A stretch of DNA of 64,000 nt, taken from positions 25,461,167 through 25,525,166 of the forward strand of contig NC_065547.1 of assembly GCF_022605725.1 (NCBI RefSeq). Direction: 5' to 3'. The DNA comes from Anthonomus grandis grandis. Taxonomy: Eukaryota; Arthropoda; Insecta; Coleoptera; Curculionidae. Below, piece after piece: positions 36,440-47,890 of this stretch. How positions within the stretch are numbered: the first letter of the stretch is position 1; each line of letters begins with the position of its first letter. The notes under the pieces are model-generated. The model had not been told where the DNA came from, did no database searches, and was given only the letters and a program-made list of their open reading frames with translations. The position numbers were made by a program, and so were the translations under genes.

Positions 36440-37130
36440 ACTTATTTAATAAAATAATATTTTGACGAAACAAGGACGAAAACAAGTCATAAAACTAAAT
36501 CACCTAAAGAAGCCACAATACTCGCCATATAACGATCGTATAAATCCATTGTCTCTTGTATATTTCAGCCATACATATTTCCGAGTTGATTGCTCGAGTG
36601 GCACCGTCATAAAAATGAAATTCTCATGCCGTTTATTGAGGCAGAAATAAAAGAATTATTATTGTTGACAAATGGCGGAGTTTGTCAATATTTAGCCAAT
36701 TTGTTTCTTTTAATCGAGACACTTTGTACGCTTATATGTGAGCGCTTCTCGGAATGTAAAAAGCCATTTTTGTTTTGGCACCTTTTCGGTGTGAATATAC
36801 AACGAAGATATCTCATGTTTAACACAACAACAGAAACGGGTGCGGCATTTCTTGGCATCGTAATATGCATTTCACTTGGGCTATAAAAAATGTTACAGCA
36901 CCGACGCCATTAACCAAATGGCTCGGGATGAGTTCTGGTTTAATATTTCATGTTTTTTTTTGGCACGACAAAAAAGAATTAAATTATCATAAATTCCTTT
37001 TTAAAAAATATCTTAGGTCAGCAAATAAGCGATTCTTTACGATGGCATCTGGAGTGGTACGGAAATCAAAACAATGCAGTCGTTGAATGAACGAGAGCGT
37101 ATGATGCACTTTCAGGTGGATTTTTGATGA
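36440..37130. promoter_or_regulatory. Candidate conserved non-coding block (speculative)
   Basis: Mixed composition, no repeats and no transposon motif. Overlapping short open frames on both strands (36462-37086) have no protein features. There are many ATAAA/TTTAT and TAAT/ATTA cores. Resembles single-copy non-coding DNA more than TE debris, but function is a guess. Confidence 0.2.
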
Positions 37131-37599
37131 CTTTAAGTGCTTTTAAGTAGTTTTGTTTTGTTGAACAGTACATTCATGGTATACAGTGTGTCTCAAATTA
37201 GTTAAATAATTAGGTATAGAAAATTAGAAATAATTGAAGAAAATTTTGTTAGTCTATGTAATTTAAATCATCATCAACCCATCATACTTGATTAGGTTAC
37301 CCAGATATGAAAAGAAATTAAATATTGCAACTTGAGCATAATGCTTAAATTTGTTGGTTTTTAGAAATATGCAAAGCAATATTATAATGGGAACACAAAA
37401 TTTCCTTGCTATTTCTCAAAGAAGGCATAAAATGCCACTCTTACTTTAACCATAAGATAATTAAGAAATTTCAAAAAGAAATTATTTTGACCACAAAAAC
37501 TATTAACGAAATATAGCTTCTTAAATATCTTATGTAAAAGACAATAACTTTCTTGAATCACATTACTGTCATTTTTCACCTGTGCTTTTTCGATTGCGA
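37131..37599. other. Unassigned spacer
   Basis: No recognised feature. A 79-codon minus frame at 37409-37648 overlaps the tandem repeat and is unsupported. Confidence 0.35.
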
Positions 37600-38200
37600 T
37601 TGTTATTGCCGAAACGATCTTATTTTCCGAGGGACGTATTGGATCCAATCTGATGCAACTCCTTCTAATAAAGCAGCTTACAATTGAGTTTTTATATTTT
37701 TACAATTGACGCTTATGAATCGCTTATGAGACGCGAATTAAGTTTTAGATATGAGGGAACGCTTCTGCACCAAATGCTAAAAAATAAAACGTAAAATATC
37801 ATATGCGACCCCCAAAATGGGACGAGAGCTTAATTTTGCTATTAAGCTTGTGGTGATTTTAAATCCGATCGGATGCAACTCTTCTAATATAACTGCATAA
37901 TTTTTTCATATAAAAACACTCTATAGGTGTTATAGTCAAATCTGCATTTGTCGCCTTTAATATCTTCACTTTTTCACATAGGAAAAGTGCATTTTTTATG
38001 TCAGAATCCAGTTTTAGAACTGCGAGGTAACACTTTCAAAAAAAATACGTAAAACATTACATGCGATGCTCAAAATGGGGTGACAGCTTAATTTTGTTAT
38101 TAATTACGTTTTTCGGAATTTTAGATCCAATCGGATTAAACTACTTGCTCAGATTGAGTTTTTCGATTTTTAGAATTTTTTCTTATGTTTTTTCAATTTT
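37600..38200 (+). repeat. Degenerate tandem repeat, period about 220-260 bp
   Basis: The phrase GATCCAATC.GATGCAACT recurs near 37641, 37863 and 38124. AACGTAAAATATCATATGCG at about 37788 matches ACGTAAAACATTACATGCG at about 38047, each followed by AAAATGGG and a GAGCTTAATTTTG-like block. At least 2.5 diverged units of a satellite-like repeat. Confidence 0.65.
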
Positions 38201-38554
38201 TTTTTTTATTTTCAGGTATGTAATGTGGTGTCATCTTAAGAAATAGACTTTAGTACTTCAGAGTACATGTAAGTGGTAAGTATAAATTATTATAATTTGT
38301 ATGAATTTTAAAATTATGTTTAACAATAATTAGTATTAATATTTTAAATTGTATTAATTATGTGTATTATGTATATGTGTTATTTTTAATGTGTATTAAT
38401 AGGTATTGAGGAAAAAAAACTATAATATATAAACAAGATATACAACTGAATAAGAAATGCATATTGATATATTTTAAACATTTTATAGCTAATATTAATA
38501 ACACTAGTTTATAATAATACCTAGAAAAAATTTAAATATAGTCTAAAGGTGGTA
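38201..38554. other. Unassigned spacer
   Basis: Very AT-rich. No feature. Confidence 0.4.
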
Positions 38555-40500
38555 TAGATGGTGCGGCGGGGCTTTCGGTCTCAGTGAGAGAAACTTTAGA
38601 GGTGATCGGCTTGTGCAGCTTTGTGATGATTATAATCTTTTCATCTACAATACTTGTTTCAGCTGCAATATAGCAAATGTTTATATACCTGGATATCATT
38701 TGCAGACAATTAGAATAGAATAATAGGAAATAAGTGAGATATATAATGGTTCTAAATCAAAAAGTACGTTAAATCAGTAATATCCCGGAACCGATCAGTA
38801 ACTATCACAACCCAGTTGTTATGGAACTTAGAATGAAACGTTTCACAAAAAAGAAACACAAAACCTTGAAAAAACAAATAAATTTAAAGAAACTTTACGA
38901 CTTGCGATACTTGCGAGGGACTTAGAAGGAATTATCACACCAGGACAACTAGATACAAAGCATAGGTGGGATAATATAAAGAATATCATAGTGAAAGTTC
39001 AGGAATAGGACATTGGTTTTAAGAAAAACAAAAAAATAAAGGAATGGAGGACATAGGAAATTCTGGAATTCACGACGGAGAGAAGGAAGTGCAAGAGAAT
39101 ACCGCTAAAGTGTAAGAAGATAAACAGGATCGACAGGAGGAAGTGTAGAAAAGCAAGGGAATTGTGCGAGAATTTGAGTTACTGCAGCAAAAACATGATT
39201 CCTTCAACCTGCACAATAAGGTAAAAGAGCTGACAGGAATAGAGATGAAAAAGCAGGTGAAAATCCTCCGAAATGCTAATAATGAGAGATCATAAATACA
39301 CAGATAAAAAAAATAATAAAAAGAGGAAAGAACTACGTAGACGAATTTTTCGAAGATGACTGGCCAATATTTCTTACGAAGGTGTATGATGATAAAGAGA
39401 AGGAACCTATTATGACTGTTGCGTGAATCGTGTGTCGAAGGAGCACCAATTTAGGACCAAGGACTGTATGATTTATTACTTATTTAATTTTAAATTTTAC
39501 AAAGTAAGATAAATTCTACGTCGTTTCTAGTCTCGGGCACGTTGCCACGTTTATATAAATTATTATTTTAAGTCAAACCAATGACAGAGCGAAATCATTG
39601 ATGCAGTAAAAATTCAGAAAAACAGTCAAAGGATCATATTAAAGACAAGCAGATGTGCTTAAAATCAAGCAGGCAAGCCAAGAGGACAAATGCCTTTAAT
39701 CTATCCTTGAATTATTTAGCACCATCTACAGTGCAGGAAAAATTCCTCCTGAGTTGAGCCACTCAGTTACCTTTGTCGCGATTCCAAAAAATCCAAACTG
39801 CATCAAGTGCAATGACTACCGCATTAATCCGATGTCACGTATTCTCAAATTATTTCTAAGAATAGTCTATACACAGATTTATAATATATATGAAGAAAAA
39901 TAAGTAACCCTTAATTTGGATTTTAGAGTGCACTCGGCGCTCGAGAAACTTCTTTTTCTCTGCTAATACACAGATGTAGAGACATGAATATAGCTGTATA
40001 GGCTTGTCTCATTGACTATCGTAAAACATTTGATTGCATCAGGTGTCAGAAGATGCCAAGAGACATTATAATTATAGTTCAGCTCTACTGGCCCACTTCA
40101 GATGCCGTGTCAAAAAGAAAGGGTTTGTCTCCTGTTTAACATTTACTCGGAAGTCATTTTCAGAGAAGCTCTAGTGGAATATATGGAAGATATTAAATTA
40201 AATGAAGTCCGCATCACTAATATAAGATACGCAGGCAAAATTGTGATTCTTCCAAATAACAAATTAGACTTACTTAAGCAGTTCTTCACCAGTCCTGATT
40301 TGAGCGTGGACCTTAGAATGCTCATCTTCAGGTATTATCTCTTCAGTATATTGCCTTACGGTTTTGAAGGCTGGACTCTTGATCCGATAATTGAGAGAAG
40401 GATGGAGGAAGACTTTGGAAAAGAATGTACATCGCCACATGCTTCGTATCTCATCGATTCACTACGATTTTTTTATATACCTTTATAGGCGAAAACGTAT
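38555..40500 (+). pseudogene. RTE-like LINE, endonuclease to RT, heavily decayed
   Basis: In order on the plus strand: endonuclease block GLSERNFRGDRLVQLCDDYN and a trace of its last motif; linker with HRWDNIKNIIVKVQE, then KKNKKIKEWRT, ERRKCKRIP and FELLQQKHDSFNLHNKVKEL; KNYVDEFFEDD. After an insertion (39420-39620) the RT: IPPELSHSVTFVAIPKNPN, CNDYRINPMSRILKLFLRIV, an AFD-like KTFD motif A region, LLFNIYSEVIF, and NIRYAGKIVIL where motif C YADD has become YAGK. The tail LFSILPYGFEGWTLD matches the LLYG.E.WTL block. Domain order is complete, but frameshifts and stops are numerous. The family is the one often annotated endonuclease-reverse transcriptase or CFDP2-like, the same type as 11335-11715. 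Confidence 0.8.
39420..39620 (-). mobile_element. Possible LTR fragment inserted in the RTE-like LINE
   Basis: LINE similarity is interrupted here. On the minus strand the insert has a TATATAAA-like box, an AATAAA signal and then CTTGGTCCTAAATTGGTGC, a TGGTGC-type primer-binding-like site. This arrangement fits an LTR plus leader, perhaps BEL/Pao. No target duplication is identified. Confidence 0.3.
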
Positions 40501-41404
40501 CTTCAAAAGTAGGAGGGCTAGAATTTGAAGTTATTGGGTAGTGAAGTATATAGAGGTTTCTTGGTAAATTGGCTTAAAAAAATGAAGTAAGTTTAAAATA
40601 TTTTAATTTTTTTAAAGTAAATTATTTATTCAAAAAAAAAATTATTTATAAATCACTAATTGTCAAATTAAAATACAAAATTTAAAGCGATCTATTAAGT
40701 GGTTTTCGAGCAGGTTTTTCGCCACTTTTGATAAAAGCGCGTTTAAATATTTACAAGTATGGACTTGTATTTTTAAAAATTTCCTATTACCTATAGTCTG
40801 CAATATCTGCACCGCACACTGGTTTGAAATCCAAAAAAACCGGACAAAATTCAAAAAATCAAATGTTGCCATCAGAGGTAAGATACCTAAGATACCATTT
40901 GATTAACCTACATTGAACCTCATTGAACAACCCAGACGGCGTTAGATCCTAAATTTCGGAGAGTCAGATCATTTCATTGATTAGCTGATGACCGATGTAT
41001 CGAGTCGTAACCTATTCGAGAAAAATCCATGACTCAAGTTTTCCAGTGCTCGGGACAATCATTGTACAGTGATCAGTAAGTGCGTTACAATCATCATACC
41101 ACATGGAGAATGATCGTGAAGATGTATACAAAATTAACGTGTGGATAAAATATTTAAAATTTTCCGAGTTAACACTTGTCTGCTTTTTTTTATAGAAGAA
41201 ATCTAGTTGTGATTTCGCACGATCCCGCTAACTTAAAAAGTATTTCATTTTGTGGAAAAAATAACTACGAAATAGTGTTGACAGAACTTTTTTCCCACCT
41301 CTCTCCGTAAACGAATATTTTCTGAACTCGCACAGTAGTTCAAAACGCCTTAAAATCTGGCCATACATCGAATTGTAGGTCGATTTACTTAAAACCTTGT
41401 ATCT
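40501..41404. other. Unassigned spacer
   Basis: No gene. The last part (41280-41404) may be an additional, strongly diverged unit of the following minisatellite. Confidence 0.35.
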
Positions 41405-41865
41405 GAAGGTTTTCGGGCTCGCCAAATGTTGAATTTGACATCAGAATCAATAAATTCAAAATGACGTGTCCAAAATGGCGGACAATTTTTCGCAAAAATT
41501 AACGGATTCTCGTGATTCAAATCACGTTTAAGCGGATTTTTGGACTTGGCTGAGTTCTAACTTGACATCAAAATTAATAAACTTAAAATGGTGGATACAG
41601 AATGGCGGAAATTTTGCGAAAATGGCGAAAAATGTTCAGATTCACACCAAATTATGTTTGAGGAGGTTTTTGTCTTGTCTTGCTAAATTCGAATTTCAGA
41701 TCAAAATTAATACAGTCAAAATCGCGGATCAAAAAAGACGCGCATTTTTTCGAAAAAAAAATCGAAATATCACAAAATTACTGTTAAAGGGGATTTTTGT
41801 GTTCGCTGAATTTGAATTTGATATACGTCAGTCATTTTTCAAATATTTCTTTTTAAAATGGTTTT
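41405..41865 (+). repeat. AAAATGGCGGA minisatellite, forward cluster
   Basis: About 3.5 units of 120-140 bp start near 41405, 41549, 41681 and 41803. Each unit opens with GCTGAATTTGAATTTGA-like text, then CAAAATTAATA, AAAATGGCGGA twice, a poly-A/cgaaaa stretch and GGATTTTTG. Short open frames through it are a by-product. Confidence 0.75.
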
Positions 41866-42429
41866 GTTAATTACCAAATAAGAATATCTATTAAATAAAG
41901 TATATACAATTATGTTTAAAATAATGTTGATGTTATTGATAATGGCAATATTTTATAAACTACAGGCTTGGAAACTGGTATGGAAATAGATTAAATTTCT
42001 GGGACTAAGCATCATATATTCGATGTTCTCGAGGAACAGCTTAGTACAAATTTAGATAACCAAATCAATGTTTCCGAGAGTCGTACGTCACGATTTTGTA
42101 AACTCCTATTCAATCGTGAGGATAAGGCATCAACCATGGTCGAAAAACGTCATATCGACGAGCAAATAGCTTCCCTGATTCAGCATAAGTGTTCCTTATC
42201 AATTTAAGTCTCTAGTTGGCATTTACTATGATTAATGGTAACGTTTCTAATATCGTAACAGAAAATATGGAATATTCGGTATGCAAGACCACTTCAAAAG
42301 AATTCAATAACGTCGATAAAATGCAGAAATTAGTGGCTCACGCTGACAATTTACAAACTCGACAGTATATTTTGCACTGTTACAGCCAATTATGTTTGTG
42401 CTGTCAAACTTTTAATAATTTATCTAAGA
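41866..42429. other. Unassigned, possible upstream part of the Penelope copy
   Basis: Two open stretches on the plus strand (ending near 42207, and 42216-42440) have no motifs I recognise. They may be decayed RT or linker of the Penelope element that follows. Confidence 0.3.
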
Positions 42430-42832
42430 ACCATAGATAACATTCCTGCAACCCACAGATCAAGGGTCTACAGACTCAAATGTTTTCATCCTGACTGTAA
42501 TGTGTGCTACATCGGGCAAAGCGGAAGTAGAATTGAAACTAGAGTAAAAGAACATACCAAGCTAATGGAAAATAACGTAAATAAGTTTATTAATAATCTT
42601 ACCTTTCGCCAACCATATCATCGAGGCTAGACATAGGTTCGTACCGGAGACAGACACAAAGGTTCTTCATATTTGTCAGAAAGGCTTAAGGTTGGACTTT
42701 TTAGAGATTTTCGAAATTAATAAAGCCATAAAATTACCAGATTTTGTTTGTGTCAATGAACAGACTAAGTTTGATAGCAATCTATTTTTTAACTTTCTAA
42801 CTACACACAATCTTCCGACTTCCAATAAATAA
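42430..42832 (+). pseudogene. Penelope-like element GIY-YIG endonuclease fragment
   Basis: The frame has SRVYRLKCFHPDCNV and CYIGQSGSRIETRVKEH: the GIY half is VYRL and the YIG half is intact, with the R...EH pattern of Penelope endonucleases. After a break the frame VLHICQKGLRLDFLEIFEIN then KAIKLPDFVCVNEQTK fits the C-terminal part and ends TAA at 42830-42832. The RT core is not recognisable upstream. The fragment sits between two inverted minisatellite clusters. Confidence 0.72.
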
Positions 42833-42959
42833 ATAATATCCTTTTTAAGAAATACTTATCATTCATACCTCCCCCTCCACCTTTCTTCTCAATTTTACCC
42901 TTTTCGTAAATAACCTCTTCTCCATGCGCTCCTATCCTATATATCCTGGTTACAATACT

Positions 42960-43300
42960 GTACATACAAACTGGTTTTTTTGAAAAAAATTTCCGCCATT
43001 TTGTATCCACCATTTTGAATTTCTAAATTTTATGTGTAATTATCTATTTTATTAATTTTTATCTGTAATTAGTGATCCTTAAAAACTTTCAAATTTAGTC
43101 AAAAAATAGTTATTTTTCGGAAAAAAAATATATATCTTACGCAAAAAATTAAAACTTTTTCAGCCACCAAAAAATTTAAATAAAAGTTGATTTTGATTCA
43201 AAGCGCTTTTTTTATACATGCCAGTCATCATTTTATGCATGCCATTTTGAATTTTGAGAAACAAATATAATTTTTGAATTCAGCAAGCCCAAAAAAATTG
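42960..43300 (-). repeat. AAAATGGCGGA minisatellite, reverse cluster
   Basis: Reverse-complement units of the repeat at 41405-41865: TCCGCCATTTTGTATCCACC and CATTTTGAATTT near 42990, and GCCATTTTGAATTTTGAG then GAATTCAGCAAGCCCAAAAA near 43240-43295. The middle is diverged. Confidence 0.7.
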
Positions 43301-43808
43301 GGGTATGTACATTTCGACTTGACATTGATTAACATGCGTTTAGGGCTTTTGTGCATAAATATTTCACACCGCTGAGCATTGTACCTTTCAAATCGATGTT
43401 CTGCTCTTCTTCCTTACAGATTTTACGTGTAAACAACCCTTTTTTGCGGCATCAATCGCGGCAAAAAAGCTCGCCGACTCACCGATGCCGGAAAATTTGA
43501 AGCGACGCTTATCAGCCTTCAATAAGAAATTAGAGCAGCTTGAACCTATTGTGATTCTTAATTTTTTATTCAGATGTCTTTCAAGTATCGACAGACTTCT
43601 CCATTATAAATACCTGCAGAACACAATGCACAGCTGTCTCAAGCATATGCTTGCAACCGGAGGAAGATTTTATAGACCTATTTTATAGACCACACTATTG
43701 CGTTTAAACTCTCGTTTTAATTGTGTTATTTCTCTAATTTAACGCGAAAGAAGATAATTATTCCTTAACTCTTGACAAACAGGAGAAATTGCTTTGTAAA
43801 CTTTTTTA
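43301..43808. other. Unassigned; one ATG frame of 67 codons
   Basis: The plus-strand frame 43485-43688 (PENLKRRLSAFNKKLEQLEP and on) is fairly complex but unrecognised. It could be host-like or TE-derived. Confidence 0.25.
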
Positions 43809-44130
43809 GATATCGGTGGCTTGAGCGTCTATTTTGCTTTTTTTTACCTTTTGCTTTTTGCCACGGATATCAAGACTCTTCTCCGATCGAGCTCTTTTAG
43901 TTTTACTCTCTGTAGAAAGGTAATGGGCAAAATTTTCGTAAATGTGATTCACATTTTTAGAACTGAATCTACGTTTCCACGTATTTCTATATTTACAGTC
44001 GTCAATCAGCTTTTCAGTCAATTTGCCTTCGATGCCAAAGCCTTTGGGTTGTTTCTTCTAATGTCTAAGACGAGTATCTATCTCACAGTTTTTCGGACGC
44101 GATCAACGCCCTTGTTTCAGCGTTATGTTC
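43809..44130 (-). pseudogene. Mutator-like transposase fragment (tentative)
   Basis: The minus-strand frame reads DTRLRH (stop) KKQPKGFGIEGKLTEKLIDD, resembling the TRLR.LKK..KG.GGKGKLT.KLID segment of insect proteins annotated Mutator-like transposase. HYLSTES follows, where the family has H.(L/I)STD. The rest is lysine-rich with no catalytic motif visible. Short, broken and truncated. Confidence 0.4.
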
Positions 44131-44936
44131 CTGTAAGGTGCGTAGAAGATTTTTAAACGTTGTGGAATCTCCATCACCGATATAATTTGGATAACTTCAT
44201 CGACCTTCACTTTGCTAAGTGAGCTCTTGTAATTAGCTTGATATTGAGTAATTAGCTTGAGAAACTTCATTTGCATCAAGATCGGTTGCATCGTCTTCCT
44301 GTTTTATGCTAAAAAATTTAAAATTCTGTAACTAAAACCGGTGTCGGTTTCAAATTAGAATTCCTCGTTGAAAGTTACAAAAGATCTAACCTTCATAATT
44401 TTTGTATCACTTATTATATGAAACTTAAATTGGTGTTCAAACTTTTTCATTTTACTCTTGCATAAATATATGATATTATATATTGTACATGTATTATCCA
44501 ATATTAGCTTTTATATCTTGTAGCTAAGGTAGGTATTAAATATTGTAATAGGCGAAAACTAAAATTTGACGAGCGGTGCTGAAATTGAAAGCTCGAATTG
44601 TTTTTTAAGTACAGGAACTATTAAATGTTCCTGTGCTGAAATGATTTGTTCAAAATTCTAGAATGGTGTTAGCAAAATATGTGGTTAAATTTACTTATTG
44701 CAATTCAGTCCACCTAAGTTGCTACTACTCCTATTAGAAGTTCCAAGACGTAAAAAAATCATTTTAGGATAAAAAAACACCATCCTTAAATTTAAATATT
44801 GACTGTAGATTAAACCTCAGAGCTGTCGAGGTTGCACGACTAGGTTCTGCAAGCCTTCTTACAGATTATACAGTGACCGCCTAAAGTTCCGCATAAATTC
44901 GATAAAAATTAGATACATGATTTTTTGAGAAAATGC
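44131..44936. other. Unassigned; outer edge of the DD41D element
   Basis: No gene. TATACAGTGACCGCC near 44869 may be the true outer end of the mariner element that follows, with its right-hand partner lost. Confidence 0.35.
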
Positions 44937-46655
44937 TCGGACCCGTCAATTTTTATTTTAAGTTGCGCATTATTTCACATAATTTTTTGTATACAGGGTG
45001 GAAAAAAAAAGATATGACGTCATCGGTCATTTTTTAAGCGGAATGCTATATTTTTTATTGCATTTATGAAATATAGGCGAAATTCCAAGCAAGTTTCGCA
45101 TAACACACCTTATCTTAACACTCAACTGTTTCCGAAATATTTACATTTAAATAACAAGAAAACAAATAAGTACGTCTATTTACAAATTAAGCTAAAATCG
45201 AGGATAAAATTAATGTTATAAACACTGCCAATTCTTTCTATTTTCATGGTTACACTTGTAAAGAATCTTCATTTTCGAATGTCACTGTCAGTTCGAAAAT
45301 TAATAGTTTTTATTAAAATATATTATGGCTAATTTAACGAAAACTCAACGAATTGAAATTTTGATGATGCTAGGGTACGGGAATCGAGTGCGGACGCAAA
45401 AAGAAGTAAGTGAACTGTGTAATGCCAAATACCCAAACCATCCTATTTCAAAGTTAACAATTAGTAGAATAGAGCACAAATTCATAACTTCAGGTCATGT
45501 TAGGGATTTGCCAAGACCAGGTCATCCAAAAATTTCTGAAGAAACAAAATTAAATGTTCTGCTCTCCGTCGCAGAAAATCCAAACAATGCAACTTCACAA
45601 ATTTCAGTTGATAATAATATAACCGAACGTCAGTACGACGCATCCTAAAAGCAAATGAATAACACCCTTATAAAATTAGACTAATACACTAATTAAATGA
45701 GGATTTAAATTTGCAATAATAACCATCAGTTTGTGTTACGAGTTTCGTTTTCGGATGAAGCAACTTTTTGTTTAAACGGTGTCGTAAATTGTCAAAATTG
45801 TCGGTACTGGTCAGTGTCAAATCCACATCGGGCAACTGAGGCTCATACACAGTACCGTAAATCTATTAATGTTTGGGCTGGTATCGTGGAAAATAAAGTA
45901 ATAGGGCCATACTTTTTCGAAGAAAACTTAACAGGACAACTCTATATGAATTTTCTTCAAGAAGATCTTATTTCTGCTTTGGCTGCATTATACCCAGACG
46001 AACAAGACCCTGCTGACCCGAGAGATAATTTGTGGTTTCAGCAAGACGGCGCACCGCCACATTTCTTTCGAGATGTCCGTAATTACTTGGATACAGTGTT
46101 CCCAGGAAGATGGATAGGACGACGAGGCCCAATAGAGTGGCCGGCCAGGTCACCAGACCTAAATCCCTGTGACTATTTTCTATGGGGGTACCTGAAAAGT
46201 AAAGAGAAGCCAAACAACGTAGAAGATTTGAAAAATAGAATTAGATATGAAATTAGAAGTTTATCATCCGAAATAATTGATAGTGTTTTACATGAGTTTG
46301 TAAACCTTTCTGCCAAGAAGTAAATGGGGATCAGTTTGAACACTTGATACATTAATAAGAGTTTTCACACTTTCTAACATTTTATCCTCTATTTAATCTT
46401 AATTTGTAAATAGACGTTCTTACTTGCTTTCTTGTTGGTTAAATGTAAATATTTCCGAAACAGTTGAATTTTGAGATAAGGTGTCTCATACGAAACTTAC
46501 TTGGAATTTCGTCTATATTTCATAATCGCAATAAAAAATATAGCACTCCATTTAAAAAAATGACCGATGACTTCATATCTTTTTTTTTATTCTGCCCTGT
46601 ATACAAAAATTTATGTGAAATAACGCGCAACTTAAAATAAAAATCGACGGGTCTT
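44937..46655 (+). mobile_element. DD41D (rosa-type) mariner element, right end truncated
   Basis: Inverted arms of about 285 bp: 44937-45220 and 46372-46655. Shared blocks include TTTTTATTTTAAGTTGCGC, GTATACAGGG, GATATGACGTCATCGGTCAT (right arm GAAGTCATC), GAAATATAGGCGAAATTCCA and AACTGTTTCCGAAATATTTA. Left-side similarity to such elements continues out to about 44870, while the right arm stops at GACGGGTC and is followed by a 16-bp tandem repeat, so the right terminus is missing. Confidence 0.82.
45325..46323 (+). pseudogene. DD41D mariner transposase pseudogene
   Basis: Starts at ATG 45325 (MANLTKTQRIEILMMLGYG). The N-terminal part has a helix-turn-helix region (TQKEVSELCNAKYP, TISRIEHKF) and an RPGHPKISEETKL linker. 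After 45648 come in-frame stops around HPYKIRL and a frameshift near 45733. The catalytic part follows: VSFSDEATF (Asp 1), INVWAGIVENKVIGPYFFEE, LWFQQDGAPPHFF (Asp 2), IEWPARSPDLNPCDYFLWGY (Asp 3), ending SAKK with TAA at 46321-46323. Asp 2 to Asp 3 are separated by 41 residues, which defines the rosa-type. A segment between the two halves is short relative to relatives. The catalytic half itself is uninterrupted. Confidence 0.87.
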
Positions 46656-47689
46656 AGAAGGCATCAAGTCTAAGAGCATCTTAGAGAGCATCAAGTCTAA
46701 GAGAGGTGACTATTAGAAAAACCAAAACCTGATTTGCAAAACACCAAGTAGGGTAAAAAATATAATTCAATCGTCGAACAGGAGCTACAAGAAGCAAATC
46801 TGAAGACTTTGACATCTTTTTCTTCACCAGTAGTTTTTAACTGATGAGGAAAAAGATAAAAAAATTGGATCTTATGCAACTCAGAGACTCTAATGAAAAA
46901 CTCAAAAAAGTATAAAAGGATATACTTAAGCTATAAAAAATATTACTTGCCAGGCTATGCCTTCTTTCTTTCCTTTTTAGCGTTTTTAATATTTCACAAG
47001 AAGAAACCTGTCAATATGCAACCCGAACTGTTTAGTAATCAGCAGTGATTTCAGAACGTTCTGTAACTAATTAGTCCTTTTGATATGACTTGGGTATATG
47101 TAATGCAATACCAGATAGGAGATACCAAGAATAATATGAATAATTTAAATATTTAATTTAATATCTTAGTTGTTTTGATTTGTTTACAAAAAAATGTAAA
47201 ATCATATCAACGCGTTTCTCTATTCGGACACTAAGCTGTTCCTCTTGGCTATATTTAGAAAATGAAGATAACAGATTTTATTGTTGGAGTTAATTAGTAA
47301 TAAAGAAGGGTTTATTTTTCGAAGCTTACTTTTAAGTTGTAGTCTTGAAATTTTGATTCAACCAACAATGTTAATAAAGTTTGAAATTTCAATTAATACG
47401 TATAAAACGTATTAATACGTAGATAAGTGCAATTTTAAAATAGTCGAGCAAAATAATGTAAAACATCATTATCTGACGTAGTAAATTCGACTGGATCCCT
47501 AAATTCTTAAGATTTTTATTTATTTTTCTTGAATAGACATGAGAACGTAATCAAAAGTACCCTAGAAACAAATTTAAATCCTATTCAGAGATTAGTAATA
47601 CTTGATTGCTCTCAAAAATACTTTTTACTTATTTAAGTGAAATTTTGTAAAAAACATTAAAGATGATAAAAATAAAAGAAGATGGATTA
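46656..47689. other. Unassigned; short tandem repeat at its left end
   Basis: GCATCAAGTCTAAGAG occurs twice at about 46660-46705. The remainder shows no gene. Confidence 0.4.
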
Positions 47690-47890
47690 TTTATGATGTC
47701 AATCAATGTTCAACTGATTCAAACCACACAAAAAATCATTTTGAAGTCAGTATTCTGACTGATGTGGGTTGTTTGTCAAAATTTATAAATATGTGCTTTA
47801 GGGAAAATACATTTCCAAATTTTCTAAATTAAATACTGTGGCAATTTTAAAATATATATTATTCGACTATCTAAAGACTTTATCAAGAAC
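47690..47890 (+). pseudogene. LINE RT N-terminal fragment
   Basis: Frame CLSKFINMCFRENTFPNFLN (stop), then LWQF and, shifted, NTVAILKYIYYST, like the L..IIN.CF..G.FP..LK.A.V.PI.K block that precedes RT. Short and broken. Confidence 0.4.

Noticed and set aside
36462..37086. Cluster of short overlapping frames considered as exons of a host gene
   Set aside because: No protein family features, both strands equally open, and no coherent splice structure.
41562..41870. Plus-strand 102-codon frame
   Set aside because: It runs through minisatellite units and repeats with them.
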